From JBGTLU01 sp041743935 (GTDB lineage Bacteria > Bacteroidota > Bacteroidia > Sphingobacteriales > Sphingobacteriaceae), in assembly GCA_041743935.1 (NCBI GenBank), contig JBGTLU010000013.1, forward strand, positions 1 to 64,000: a stretch of DNA of 64,000 bases, given 5' to 3'. A model generated the notes under the pieces. It saw only the letters and a list, made by a program, of their open reading frames with translations. It did not search any database and was not told the origin of the DNA. A program made the position numbers and the translations under genes. Below are positions 8,081 through 17,382 of this stretch, piece by piece. Within the stretch, counting starts at the first letter, position 1; each line of letters opens with the position of its first letter.

Positions 8081-10450
8081 TTATTTTGTTTTTGGTGCAG
8101 AGCAACAGGAGAATTCTGTTTTCTCATTCATTGCCAGCGTTTTATCTGTACAAGAAATTCCGGCTTCTTCACAAGCTTCCATACAAGCATCATCACAAAC
8201 GCCCTTTTCTTTATCGCATTCCATGCCTTTGGCTTCGCACATTGCTAAACAAGCATCATCACATGCCATAGCAATAGAACTCTCAGTTAATGATTTTGCA
8301 CTTGTAGTTTCTACCATTCTTGGTTCTGCTATGTACGGAGCAATAACAAGCGCTACAATTGACATAAGTTTTATCAAGATGTTCATAGATGGACCAGAAG
8401 TATCTTTGAATGGGTCACCAACTGTATCTCCTGTAACCGATGCTTTATGAGGCTCAGAGCCTTTATAGAAAGTCTCGCCATTGATTACAGCACCTTTTTC
8501 AAAGGATTTTTTAGCATTATCCCAAGCACCTCCGGCATTAGATTGGAACATTCCCATTAAAACACCTGATACGGTAACCCCGGCTAATAATCCACCCAAA
8601 ACTTCAGGTCCAAAAGTAACTCCTACTATAACCGGAACTATTAAAGCTATTGCGCCTGGTAACATCATCTCACGGATAGATGCTTCGGTTGAAATGGCTA
8701 CGCATTTCTCATATTCTGGTTTTGCTTTGTACTCCATAATTCCAGGAATTTCGCGGAATTGGCGACGAACTTCTTGCACCATGGTCATAGCGGCACGGCC
8801 CACAGCTGCTATACAGAGTGATGAAAATATATATGGTATCATCCCTCCAACAAATAAACCAGCTAATACATCTGCCTTATAAATATCAATACTATCAATT
8901 CCTGCAATACCCACAAATGCTGCAAATAAGGCTAAGGAAGTTAATGCTGCCGATGCAATAGCAAATCCTTTTCCGGTTGCTGCTGTAGTGTTACCTACGG
9001 CATCTAAATTGTCGGTACGTTCTCTTACTTCTTTTGGTAGTCCGCTCATTTCGGCAATACCTCCTGCATTATCTGCAATCGGACCGAAAGCATCAATAGC
9101 TAATTGCATAGCTGTTGTTGCCATCATACCTGCAGCAGCAATTGCTACTCCATATAATCCTGCAAAATGATAAGAACCATATATACCAGATGCTAACACG
9201 ATAATTGGCATTACGGTAGATTCCATTCCAACAGATAAACCTCCAATAATATTAGTTGCATGGCCTGTAGAAGATTGGTTAACAATACTTTGCACCGGAC
9301 GCTTGCCCATGGCAGTGTAGTATTCTGTAATAATACTCATTAAAGTACCAACAGCTAAACCAACTACAATAGCATAAAATACATCTAGGTTGCTAAACTC
9401 AAAACCACGGATTATTAACGTTTCTGGCAATAACCAGATAACGGCAAAGTATGAAGCAATGGTTGTAAATATAATGGAAGAATAATTACCAAGATTTAAT
9501 GCTTTTTGTACACTATCCGTCTCGTTTTTAATTCGAACAAAATAAGTTCCGACGATTGAGAAAAGCAATCCTAAGCCAGCAATGAACATTGGCAATAGGA
9601 TAGGGGCCATTCCTCCAAAATTATCGTTTGATATAATTTCCTGACCTAATACCATGGTTGCTAAGATGGTTGCAACGTATGAGCCAAATAAATCGGCACC
9701 CATACCGGCAACGTCACCTACGTTATCGCCTACGTTATCGGCAATGGTAGCGGGGTTACGAACATCGTCTTCTGGTATTCCAGCTTCCACTTTACCAACT
9801 AAATCGGCACCAACATCGGCAGCCTTGGTATAAATACCGCCACCAACACGTGCAAATAAAGCAATAGACTCTGCACCTAATGAAAATCCGGTTAAAACCT
9901 CAATTGCTTTGCGCATTTCGTCGCCATTAATGGAAGCTCCTGCCGGAACAAACATGTTATAAAATACAATAAATAATCCACCTAAACCTAAAATAGCTAA
10001 ACCTGCTACACCCACGCCCATTACTGTACCACCGCTAAATGAAACGTTTAATGCTTTTGCTAAACTTGTTCGTGCAGCTTGTGTAGTACGAACGTTTGCT
10101 TTGGTAGCCACGTTCATGCCAATCCAACCAGCTAATGCAGATAAAACTGCTCCTATGATGAAAGATAAAGCAATGATTGGGTGAGAATGCACTGGACGCT
10201 CCGGAGTGCCTTCTATGGTTCCAGACCAACCTAATAATATGGCTGTTATAATTGCAAAATAGGTTAAAATTTTCCATTCTGCTTTTAGAAAAGCCATGGC
10301 ACCCTCTGCTATGTAACCAGCAAGTTCTACCATGTTTTTATCACCTGCATCTTGTTTGGTTACCCATGCAGCTTTAAATGCCATAAATAACAAACCAATA
10401 ACTCCCATTAATGGGATTAAGTAGATTAAATTGTTTTGTAAAAATTCCAT
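8081..10450 (-). CDS. hppA: Membrane pyrophosphatase (ion pump) with duplicated Cys-rich tail
   Basis: Inner-membrane pump that couples pyrophosphate hydrolysis to Na+ and/or H+ export. The signature DVGADLVGKVEAGIPEDD and DNVGDNVGDVAGMGADLFGS form the Asp-rich Mg-PPi site. GNTTAATGKGFAIASA has Ala where potassium-independent enzymes have Lys, so it belongs to the potassium-dependent class, which includes the Na+-pumping enzymes. At 789 residues it is longer than many family members. The extra C-terminal part (residues 730-789) has ten cysteines and two aligned 16-residue units, CDDACLAMCEAKGMEC and CDDACMEACEEAGISC, which could bind metal. A canonical promoter precedes the gene and a terminator follows it. 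Confidence 0.96.
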   Translation of the reverse strand: MEFLQNNLIYLIPLMGVIGLLFMAFKAAWVTKQDAGDKNMVELAGYIAEGAMAFLKAEWKILTYFAIITAILLGWSGTIEGTPERPVHSHPIIALSFIIGAVLSALAGWIGMNVATKANVRTTQAARTSLAKALNVSFSGGTVMGVGVAGLAILGLGGLFIVFYNMFVPAGASINGDEMRKAIEVLTGFSLGAESIALFARVGGGIYTKAADVGADLVGKVEAGIPEDDVRNPATIADNVGDNVGDVAGMGADLFGSYVATILATMVLGQEIISNDNFGGMAPILLPMFIAGLGLLFSIVGTYFVRIKNETDSVQKALNLGNYSSIIFTTIASYFAVIWLLPETLIIRGFEFSNLDVFYAIVVGLAVGTLMSIITEYYTAMGKRPVQSIVNQSSTGHATNIIGGLSVGMESTVMPIIVLASGIYGSYHFAGLYGVAIAAAGMMATTAMQLAIDAFGPIADNAGGIAEMSGLPKEVRERTDNLDAVGNTTAATGKGFAIASAALTSLALFAAFVGIAGIDSIDIYKADVLAGLFVGGMIPYIFSSLCIAAVGRAAMTMVQEVRRQFREIPGIMEYKAKPEYEKCVAISTEASIREMMLPGAIALIVPVIVGVTFGPEVLGGLLAGVTVSGVLMGMFQSNAGGAWDNAKKSFEKGAVINGETFYKGSEPHKASVTGDTVGDPFKDTSGPSMNILIKLMSIVALVIAPYIAEPRMVETTSAKSLTESSIAMACDDACLAMCEAKGMECDKEKGVCDDACMEACEEAGISCTDKTLAMNEKTEFSCCSAPKTK

Positions 10451-10484
10451 ATCTATATCTCGTAATTACTTTTTTGTAAGGGCG

Positions 10485-10515
10485 CAAAAATACATTTATC
10501 GATTGAATAAACAAA
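10485..10515 (-). promoter_or_regulatory. Canonical Bacteroidota promoter of hppA
   Basis: On the minus strand a -33 TTTG (10512-10515) and a -7 TATTTTTG (10485-10492) are separated by exactly 19 bases. This is a full match to the Bacteroidota sigma-ABfr consensus TTTG-N19-TAnnTTTG. The -7 box ends 34 bases before the hppA ATG. Confidence 0.75.
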
Positions 10516-10542
10516 CGACTTATTGAGTTCAAAAACCTTGAT

Positions 10543-11421
10543 TTAGAATTTATAAAGTAATCCTACGGCTATTACTTCTTTAAACTGGATTTTAGCTTTT
10601 CCGTCGTTGGGATCTTTTGTGTCAAAATCATATAATAACTGTGTAGTAAAACTTGCACTGATGAATTTATTTACCTTCATCAAAATAAGATTATCCCAAA
10701 TTACATCCACAAGTTCTGGTCTATTGTAAGAAGTGAATAGATTTAATTTTGATTGATAATCAATTCCTTCGGCAATGTTTGTCTTTATTTCAGCGTTGAT
10801 TGATGCGCCAAATTCTGCTCTAAGATTTTCGCCGGGTGTAAGTCCGAATGCGCCTTGGTTAGATAAAATCTCGCTATTTACTACAGTCAATTTTCCGGTT
10901 ACCGGTGAAAGTAACAGAACAAAATTTTCACTGGGTTTAAATTCTGCACCAAGAGCAAGTGTAATAAATGCAGGTGCCAGAAAATTAGAAGTATATACCG
11001 GTACATTATTTACAAAATTAAACCCTTTATCAAATTGAGTTCTAAAATCAAATAAAGCACTGTATCCCCAATTTTTTTCACCTTTTTTTAATATTCTACT
11101 ATTGAGAATTATTTTATCGTCTGTTTTTCTGGTTGCGCTATTGCCTTGTTTTAATATGCCATAACCAAATTCTAAACTATTATCCCAATTGATTTTGTTT
11201 TTAGAATAGCTAAACTTAAATGCAGTTAATCCATTTAAAGACAATGAATTTTCTCCACCACCATTCCAGTTTTTTAGACCAACTTGGCTGATATTTAAAC
11301 CCAAATTTCCACTAGTGTTCCAGTAGGTTAAAGAATCAGTTTTGGCAAGTAAAGTAGAGGTGAATAGAAAGAACAATAAAATGAAGTAAAGTATTTTTTG
11401 CATAAGGGTTGTTTTTTTCAA
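10543..11421 (-). CDS. DUF3078 outer-membrane protein
   Basis: Secreted protein of the DUF3078 family, found in Bacteroidota and predicted to form an outer-membrane beta structure. A signal peptide covers about residues 1-26 (ILYFILLFFLFTSTLLA). The family start (SLTYWNTSGNLGLNISQVGLKNWNGGG split over about 28-55) is followed by alternating hydrophobic/aromatic strands such as WDNSLEFGYGI, and the protein ends in an aromatic residue (VGLLYKF), as barrel proteins do. The function is unknown. It is transcribed toward hppA, which has its own promoter. Confidence 0.85.
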   Translation of the reverse strand: MKKTTLMQKILYFILLFFLFTSTLLAKTDSLTYWNTSGNLGLNISQVGLKNWNGGGENSLSLNGLTAFKFSYSKNKINWDNSLEFGYGILKQGNSATRKTDDKIILNSRILKKGEKNWGYSALFDFRTQFDKGFNFVNNVPVYTSNFLAPAFITLALGAEFKPSENFVLLLSPVTGKLTVVNSEILSNQGAFGLTPGENLRAEFGASINAEIKTNIAEGIDYQSKLNLFTSYNRPELVDVIWDNLILMKVNKFISASFTTQLLYDFDTKDPNDGKAKIQFKEVIAVGLLYKF

Positions 11422-11549
11422 AAATAAAAAAATCTGATAAATGGCAATTAAGTATAGAAAGAGCGAGGAAGTATTAAATAATTTTTGGATTATTTCTTAT
11501 TACTAGAATAATAAATGTAACTTGCGCCTTTTAATTTTTTAATATTTAA

Positions 11550-11738
11550 ATGAAAACAGGTACAGTAAAATTTTTTAATGACTCTAAAGGTTTTGGATTC
11601 ATTACTTCTGATGACGGTCAGGAGATTTTTGTTCACGTAAGTGGATTAATCGACAAAATCAGTCAGAACGACCAAGTAACTTTCGAAGTTGCTCAGGGCA
11701 AAAAAGGATTAAATGCAGTGAACGTTAGATTAGCCTAA
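11550..11738 (+). CDS. Cold-shock domain protein (CspA family)
   Basis: A 62-residue single-domain RNA chaperone with both nucleic-acid-binding motifs, RNP1 (SKGFGFIT, 13-20) and RNP2 (IFVHVSGL, 26-33). It is a few residues shorter than the usual 66-70. It melts RNA structure and helps translation in the cold or during growth transitions. It is a single-gene unit on the plus strand with an untranslated leader and a strong terminator right after it. Confidence 0.95.
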   Translation: MKTGTVKFFNDSKGFGFITSDDGQEIFVHVSGLIDKISQNDQVTFEVAQGKKGLNAVNVRLA

Positions 11739-11764
11739 GCTAATATTAAGATACACAATCCTTC

Positions 11765-11797
11765 GGTGGTCTCGCTAAAACGGGGCCACCTTTTTAT
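11765..11797 (+). terminator. Rho-independent terminator of the cold-shock gene
   Basis: GGTGGTCTC pairs with GGGGCCACC (one wobble/mismatch region) around a GCTAAAAC loop, followed by TTTTTATTTT. It lies 26 bases after the cold-shock stop codon and just before the folC stop codon on the other strand, so it separates two converging units. Confidence 0.85.
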
Positions 11798-11798
11798 T

Positions 11799-13079
11799 TT
11801 ATACCACTTCTGCTACAACAAATGTGCTTCCGCCTATAAAAATTAAATCATTTGGTTTTGCGTTCTGCTTAGCTGCTTCAAATGCGGATTTTACCGAAAT
11901 AAATTCATCGCCATTTAGTCCGTATTCTTTTGCTTTAGATTTTAAGATAACTGGATCTAACCCTCGTACAATGTTGGGCTTACAAAAATAATATGATGCA
12001 TTTTGGGGTAGAAGTTTTAAAATACTGGTTACATCTTTATCAGAAACTACACCAAAAACTACGTGTAAATTAGCAAACTTAGTATCCATTATATTTTCTA
12101 ATACTTCCAAAATGCCCGCCTCATTGTGACCGGTATCACAAATGCAAAGAGGAGATTTTTGTAAAATTTGCCATCTGCCCATTAGTCCGGTTAGTTTCTT
12201 TACTTTTTTTAATGCATGTTTTTGAGCATCTATTTCAACATTAAACCCGAGCTTATTTAATAATTCTATAGATTGTATGACTGATTTAATGTTTTTAAGT
12301 TGATATTTTCCTGTTAAATCCAAATCAAAAACAAATTCTTTTTCATCCGATTTTAAACGGATTTTTTGTTGATATGTCGACTTAGAAACTAATTCTGAGG
12401 TCCAGATTTTATCCGCTATTTTTAAAGTTGCATTACGATTATCTGCCACTTCTTTAAAAACAGAAAAACTTTCCGGATGACTTTCGCCAATAATTACGGG
12501 GGTATTGGTTTTAATAATTCCTGCTTTTTCAAAAGCTATTTTTGCAATTGTATCTCCTAAAAATAGTGTATGGTCTAAACTAATATTGGTAATGACAGAA
12601 AATAATGGACTTAAGATATTGGTAGAGTCTAGTCTGCCACCCATGCCGGTTTCTACAATTGCTATATCAACTTTTTCTTTGGCAAAATAGTTAAATGCTA
12701 ATCCAACCGACCACTCAAAAAAAGAAGGTTCTATTATCTCAAAATCGGTTTTATATTTTTTTACAAAAGAAATGACATTCTTTTTCGGAATCATTTTTCC
12801 GTTAATTCTTATACGTTCTCTGAAATCTTTTAAATGTGGCGAAGTATACAAACCAGTTTTATATCCAGCCTCTTGCAAGATAGCTGCAAGCATGTGGGAG
12901 GTAGAGCCCTTGCCGTTTGTACCAGCAATATGTATGGATTTAAATTTTTTTTCGGGATGATGTAAAAGTTTACTTATGGCTAACGTATTATCTAAATTAG
13001 CTTTATAAGCAGCTGCACCAATACGTTGAAACAGGGGCAATCGCTCATACAAATACGCTAAAGTTTGCGGATAGTTCAA
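11799..13079 (-). CDS. folC: Folylpolyglutamate synthase / dihydrofolate synthase
   Basis: Adds glutamate to dihydropteroate and to reduced folates, using ATP, in the cytoplasm. The Mur-ligase-type P-loop GTNGKGS is at 53-59, followed by TGLYTSPHLKDFRERI, the folate/omega-loop region, and by ETGMGGRLDSTN (about 144-155). The C-terminal domain has DTGHNEAG (about 313-320). Length, 426 residues, is normal. It is the last gene of a run that begins with the TPR protein at 20.4 kb, 16 bases after the TonB-like gene. Confidence 0.95.
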   Translation of the reverse strand: MNYPQTLAYLYERLPLFQRIGAAAYKANLDNTLAISKLLHHPEKKFKSIHIAGTNGKGSTSHMLAAILQEAGYKTGLYTSPHLKDFRERIRINGKMIPKKNVISFVKKYKTDFEIIEPSFFEWSVGLAFNYFAKEKVDIAIVETGMGGRLDSTNILSPLFSVITNISLDHTLFLGDTIAKIAFEKAGIIKTNTPVIIGESHPESFSVFKEVADNRNATLKIADKIWTSELVSKSTYQQKIRLKSDEKEFVFDLDLTGKYQLKNIKSVIQSIELLNKLGFNVEIDAQKHALKKVKKLTGLMGRWQILQKSPLCICDTGHNEAGILEVLENIMDTKFANLHVVFGVVSDKDVTSILKLLPQNASYYFCKPNIVRGLDPVILKSKAKEYGLNGDEFISVKSAFEAAKQNAKPNDLIFIGGSTFVVAEVV

Positions 13080-13095
13080 ATTAAAAGAGTACGGT

Positions 13096-13911
13096 TTATT
13101 CTAGTATAAACGTAAAAATTACGGTTCCGATTTGAATATCGGGACCGCTAGAAATGGTATTTAATCGGGCACCTAAAACCGCTAATTCGCATTTTCTCCA
13201 AAGTTCTGCATTTTGGATGGTAGTACCTCTGGCGCCACCTTTTGCATTTACAATCACCCCGTTTCTATCCACTGTTATATCCACTGCAACTCTACCTGTA
13301 GTTTGTCCGTCGTCACTTATTACAGGAGGTGATACAAACCTTCTGCCCGAAAGATTTAAGGCTATACCGCCGCCATTACCTTCGCCACCAACGTAGTTTG
13401 GTGAATTAGGGTCGCCGGTTCTGCTACCCTGATTACCAGGTTGTGTGCCTGTTCCATCTCCTGAGCCTTCTGATTTTTTTGCCGGACCTTTGTATAAAGC
13501 ACTTGGATTAGGTAAAGGAGGTTGATTTTCATCCTTTGGATTGGTGTCGTCTTTTTTTCGAGTACCGGGTAAATCCGATTGAATTACTCCGGGCGCATCC
13601 TCAGAATCTTGGGTTAAAATATTTCGTTTTTCTCCTTCAAAATCAGGATCGGTTCTTTCTGAGCCTTGAAATTGTTTAGAAAATCGTCCATCTGCATTCG
13701 GATCTGCATTTGGTTCTAATAAGCTATATAAATCGTCGCCTGCAGCTAAATCAACAGTACCGAAATTCATAACTAAACCATTACCTTCTATAGACCCCGA
13801 TCCAAAAGGGGTACTAATGTAACCAAAATAGCATATGGCCAACATTAGGATATGAAATCCTGCGGTTATGGCTATACTTTTGGTTTTGTTTTGAATGGTT
13901 TCGGTTTCCAT
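13096..13911 (-). CDS. TonB-like energy transducer
   Basis: A 271-residue protein with one N-terminal membrane helix (about 13-31, IAITAGFHILMLAICYFGY), a long periplasmic linker rich in Gly, Asn, Pro, Asp and Ser (about 60-175), and a C-terminal domain with the fold pattern of TonB (GRVAVDITVDRNGVIVNAKGG...). The genes for ExbD (2 bases away) and ExbB precede it. Together they should form an inner-membrane proton-driven motor that pulls on an outer-membrane partner; the barrel protein and the TPR protein in the same run are candidate partners. The linker is Gly/Asn-rich rather than Pro/Lys-rich, so it may be a TolA-like transducer instead of a classical TonB. Confidence 0.82.
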   Translation of the reverse strand: METETIQNKTKSIAITAGFHILMLAICYFGYISTPFGSGSIEGNGLVMNFGTVDLAAGDDLYSLLEPNADPNADGRFSKQFQGSERTDPDFEGEKRNILTQDSEDAPGVIQSDLPGTRKKDDTNPKDENQPPLPNPSALYKGPAKKSEGSGDGTGTQPGNQGSRTGDPNSPNYVGGEGNGGGIALNLSGRRFVSPPVISDDGQTTGRVAVDITVDRNGVIVNAKGGARGTTIQNAELWRKCELAVLGARLNTISSGPDIQIGTVIFTFILE

Positions 13912-13913
13912 TG

Positions 13914-14309
13914 TTATTTTTTATCTGTAGCAAGTACTAGTTTAATTTTATTCCTATTGCAAATATCCATTACACTTACTACGTTTTCAATTGCAATGCC
14001 ACGATCTACATAAAGTATGGCGGTTAGATCTGTGTTGCCTGCTAAAAACGATTGTAACTCACTTTCTATTGCGGCTTCTGGCACCATTCTCTTTTCAACA
14101 AAATATACTAGTTCTTTAGTTATTGAGATTGTAACGGTTCGTTTAGATACCGATTGTCCGGTTTCTGAACGAGGTAGTAATAATTTTAGAACATTAGGAT
14201 TTACTACTGTGGATGCAATTAAAAAAAACAGCAACAGAAAAAACATAATGTCGTTAAGAGAAGAGGTGTTCACCTCAGCACCAATTTTATGTCGTCTTCT
14301 TAAATTCAT
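13914..14309 (-). CDS. ExbD/TolR-family biopolymer transport protein
   Basis: A 131-residue protein with one membrane helix near the N-terminus (about 20-42, LNDIMFFLLLFFLIASTVV). The aspartate in SLNDIMFFLL corresponds to the conserved proton-pathway Asp of ExbD/TolR. A small periplasmic domain follows. It overlaps the ExbB gene by 4 bases and is 2 bases from the TonB-like gene, so all three are translated together. Confidence 0.92.
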   Translation of the reverse strand: MNLRRRHKIGAEVNTSSLNDIMFFLLLFFLIASTVVNPNVLKLLLPRSETGQSVSKRTVTISITKELVYFVEKRMVPEAAIESELQSFLAGNTDLTAILYVDRGIAIENVVSVMDICNRNKIKLVLATDKK

Positions 14310-15013
14310 TTTTTACCGGTTGGCTCTTCTAATAAATCAATAAATTCAATGGCATCGGTTTCCATTTTAAGGATGATTTTATCCACCATCATATTTAAAA
14401 TGTGATGACCAACATAAGCCATAATTCCAATTACTAAACCTGTAGCAGAGGTTATCATTTTTTCATATAATCCTCCGGCTACTAGTCCGATGCTAATGTT
14501 ATCCGCTAAAGATATGTTGTAAAAAATCCTAATTACACCCGAAATAGTTCCTACGAACCCAAGCATAGGAGCAATACCAGCAACGATGCCCAAAATACTT
14601 ATGTTGCGTTCCAGTTTAGAAACTTCCAGTTTTCCTACGTTTTCAATGGCACCTTCAATCTCTTTGATTGGACGTCCTAGTCTTTTTAATCCTTTACCTA
14701 GCATACGTGCAATGGGTGTATTTACACTTTTGCATAAAGAGCTAGCAGCTTCAATGTTTCCGGATATTACATGTTGGCGGATTTGTTGAAGTAACATGGA
14801 TTCGTCTTTAGCGGCTTTCCGAATGGTAAAGTATCGTTCAAAAAAGATAAAAAATGCTAAAACCGATAAGAACATAAGGGGTAACATTACCCAACCGCCT
14901 TTGATTAATAAGTCGATAATTCGTAATCCTTGGTCTGGTGGTAGTTCAGTTCCGGGTCCGGTTAGTAGTGGGATGGTTTGGTTTAAGGTATCTACTGCTT
15001 GTAATAAAATCAT
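14306..15013 (-). CDS. MotA/TolQ/ExbB-family proton channel protein
   Basis: A 235-residue inner-membrane protein, the channel partner of ExbD. It has a first helix at about 38-58 (GWVMLPLMFLSVLAFFIFFERYF), a cytoplasmic segment, and the two helices of the conserved domain (ISILGIVAGIAPMLGFVGTISG, about 142-163, and a C-terminal helix near 185-208). The GLLGTVxG-like motif GFVGTISGVIRIF marks the family. It supplies the proton flux that powers the TonB-like protein encoded downstream. Confidence 0.93.
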   Translation of the reverse strand: MILLQAVDTLNQTIPLLTGPGTELPPDQGLRIIDLLIKGGWVMLPLMFLSVLAFFIFFERYFTIRKAAKDESMLLQQIRQHVISGNIEAASSLCKSVNTPIARMLGKGLKRLGRPIKEIEGAIENVGKLEVSKLERNISILGIVAGIAPMLGFVGTISGVIRIFYNISLADNISIGLVAGGLYEKMITSATGLVIGIMAYVGHHILNMMVDKIILKMETDAIEFIDLLEEPTGKK

Positions 15014-15018
15014 AGTTT

Positions 15019-15756
15019 TTAATTATTTATACTATCTGTTTTGGTTGGAATATTTAATAACGAATCGGGTACTATTATAGTGGTATCTATACCCAATGGC
15101 CTGTTTTGGTATTGTCTTTTGAGGGTGTCGTTTTCTGTTCGATCATATATAAAGGGAACTAAACTTCTGTAATCACCATTTTCATTCAAAAAATTATGTT
15201 TTACTGTGAAGAAACCGATAATAACCAAAATAAGAATGATACACGATACAATGAAAAAGCGTTTTATCCAATTGGTTGTGTTTTTTCTATGGATGTTGTG
15301 TTTTATTTGTTTTGTAAAGGCTTCAACCGGATTATCTTTTTCTATAGGTGTTAATTCTACAGGAGGTAATCCAAAACCCGAAATACTGAAATTAGTAATA
15401 GATGGCTCAAATTGTATTTTACTTTGCAGATCATCCGTAAAGAAAAATCCTAATGGCACTAGTTCAGATTTTTTGTTTCTGCTTAATTCTTGTTTTACTT
15501 TTATCACAAATTTTTCAATGAAATAATTTGCATTATCAAATGAAATATTTCTTTTTTTGGTTAAATATTCGGCAAAAAGGGAGTCACCTACTCTTATTTC
15601 TTCAATGAATTCTAACTTTCTAGATTCAGGCTCAATCCTGTTATTTTCGGTATCTATAGTAGCCTGTTTATCTGTTATTATAAACGTGCCAAGACCCGGT
15701 ACATAGACATAATTCTGTAGATGTAAAAGTTCAAATAAATATTGTTGTAATTCCAT
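15019..15756 (-). CDS. Membrane protein with CCDC81-like prokaryotic HU domain
   Basis: A 245-residue protein starting MELQQYLFELLHLQNYVYVPGLG, the pattern of the bacterial CCDC81-like HU domains found in Bacteroidota. Two HU-like units fill about residues 1-60 and 65-125, one membrane helix follows (about 167-186, FFIVSCIILILVIIGFFTV), and about 55 residues lie on the other side. It is the only DNA-binding-like domain in a run of envelope genes, 6 bases from ExbB and 9 bases from the barrel protein. Family knowledge does not settle its role. Bacteroidota relatives often carry a SPOR domain at the C-terminus, which I do not see here. Confidence 0.75.
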   Translation of the reverse strand: MELQQYLFELLHLQNYVYVPGLGTFIITDKQATIDTENNRIEPESRKLEFIEEIRVGDSLFAEYLTKKRNISFDNANYFIEKFVIKVKQELSRNKKSELVPLGFFFTDDLQSKIQFEPSITNFSISGFGLPPVELTPIEKDNPVEAFTKQIKHNIHRKNTTNWIKRFFIVSCIILILVIIGFFTVKHNFLNENGDYRSLVPFIYDRTENDTLKRQYQNRPLGIDTTIIVPDSLLNIPTKTDSINN

Positions 15757-15764
15757 GTAATAGA

Positions 15765-17372
15765 TTAAAATTTAAGACTTAAGCCACCTAATAAATTTAG
15801 ACCGAAATTATTATAATTTAAGAATTTTTGATACGATTTGTTCAATAAATTATTTGCATTTAAATAAGCAGAGAATTTAGAGTTTATTTGATAAGATATA
15901 TTGGCACTTATATCGGTAAAGCTCGGTAAAGTAACGAAATCATTGGTTAAGAAATCAATTTTCGCAAAACGTTCTCCAACAAATAAAACTTCAGTTCCAA
16001 ATCGTATTTTATTAGTTAGTTTAAAATCTCCATTTGCATTTAGTTTCACCGTTGGTTCATGCCATGGTCTAGATTCAAAATCTAAATCATACGAAAAAAG
16101 CTGAGCGGTAAAAGTTAGGTTGTAGTTTGTGGCTTTCTGAAAGCTTAATTCTCCGAGAAAACTCCATTTTGTTCCGCTATCGTATAAAACAAAAAATGTT
16201 CTGGGTACACCCGGATCATTTAAATAAAATGGCATGTTATCTAACTCGCTATAAGTAATTTGGCCTTTTATACCAACCAAATTAGCTAGAGAGCCCCTAA
16301 TGCCACCGTAAGCAAAAAGTTTTTCTCGTGTATTGTTAAAGGTTACTCCTTGTCTTAAAAAACGGTTTTTATCGCTTAGATTTTTAAGCGAATTGTTGTA
16401 TACGTTACCACTTATACCACCATACACGTTTAGGAATTCATCTATCAAACTAAAATCTATATCTGCCACAGGAAAAATATTGGTGTTACTCACATCACCA
16501 AATTCTTGAACAACGTTTACTCCTGCTTTGAGCTTAAATTTATCTGTTTTAAATGCAATATAAGGTTGTGCTCTAACGAAAGAGTTACTGCTCACATTCA
16601 CATCTAGTTGTTCATTTATGTCTAAATTTATGTTAGCACCAAGATTAAACTTGCTGAATTTTTTATTTAAATGTACAGATGCATCCAAGTTAGTTTCTGC
16701 TGCATCCTGATTATCTTTCATATCATAAAATTTGGCAGATAGCTCGTAATTAAAATCAGTATTCCTGAAATTTTTAATACTAATATCAGCACCAAACTGA
16801 GTATATTTTTTACGTACATCATCAGCAGAAAAAGTAAATACGGTATTATCATATCCATAAAAAAATGCTTCATCGCTACTGAAATTTGCACCCGCGTTTA
16901 TACTATTCTGATCTAAAGTGAACCTGCCAAATGCTTCGCCCTTGAAAATAGACAGATTTTGATTTTCTAGATTTCCTTGCGCCTGGTAATGCCTAAAACT
17001 AGCTCCGTATTGCGTATTTTTAGTTTCCTGACTACTAATGTAAACCTCACCCAAGAAATGTGCAAAATTTCCATAGCCTAGTTTTGCATAAAAAGGAGCA
17101 AGTTTTTCGGGTAAAGTGGGCGTATAATTTCTTGCCCCCAAGAAATTAATTTGTGAATTTTCGCTTAATCTTTTAACCATAACCAAGTACGATTGTGGCT
17201 GAGGATTAATGGTGATATCATTAAAATCTGGATTGCTTCTAATTTTTACGGCATCAGCCAAAATAGGGCGGTAAGGCCTTACTAATTCAAATTCTTCTTC
17301 AAATTTCTGACCAAATACAAAATTTACAGAAAGTGTAGCTACCAAAAGGAAATATATTTTTAATTTTTTCAT
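15765..17372 (-). CDS. Outer-membrane beta-barrel protein, TonB-receptor-like
   Basis: A 535-residue secreted protein with a signal peptide (1-21, cleaved after VFG) and many alternating strands ending in LNLLGGLSLKF, with a terminal Phe typical of outer-membrane barrels. The C-terminal half resembles the barrel of TonB-dependent receptors, but it lacks a plug domain and is shorter than true receptors (700 or more). It begins 11 bases after the TPR gene. Pairing with the TPR protein and the ExbBD/TonB genes suggests an outer-membrane machine, but the cargo is unknown. Confidence 0.75.
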   Translation of the reverse strand: MKKLKIYFLLVATLSVNFVFGQKFEEEFELVRPYRPILADAVKIRSNPDFNDITINPQPQSYLVMVKRLSENSQINFLGARNYTPTLPEKLAPFYAKLGYGNFAHFLGEVYISSQETKNTQYGASFRHYQAQGNLENQNLSIFKGEAFGRFTLDQNSINAGANFSSDEAFFYGYDNTVFTFSADDVRKKYTQFGADISIKNFRNTDFNYELSAKFYDMKDNQDAAETNLDASVHLNKKFSKFNLGANINLDINEQLDVNVSSNSFVRAQPYIAFKTDKFKLKAGVNVVQEFGDVSNTNIFPVADIDFSLIDEFLNVYGGISGNVYNNSLKNLSDKNRFLRQGVTFNNTREKLFAYGGIRGSLANLVGIKGQITYSELDNMPFYLNDPGVPRTFFVLYDSGTKWSFLGELSFQKATNYNLTFTAQLFSYDLDFESRPWHEPTVKLNANGDFKLTNKIRFGTEVLFVGERFAKIDFLTNDFVTLPSFTDISANISYQINSKFSAYLNANNLLNKSYQKFLNYNNFGLNLLGGLSLKF

Positions 17373-17382
17373 GTTGCTATTC

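Noticed and set aside
8223..8882. Plus-strand ORFs opposite hppA
   Set aside because: They mirror highly conserved hppA codons and have no family features or promoter.
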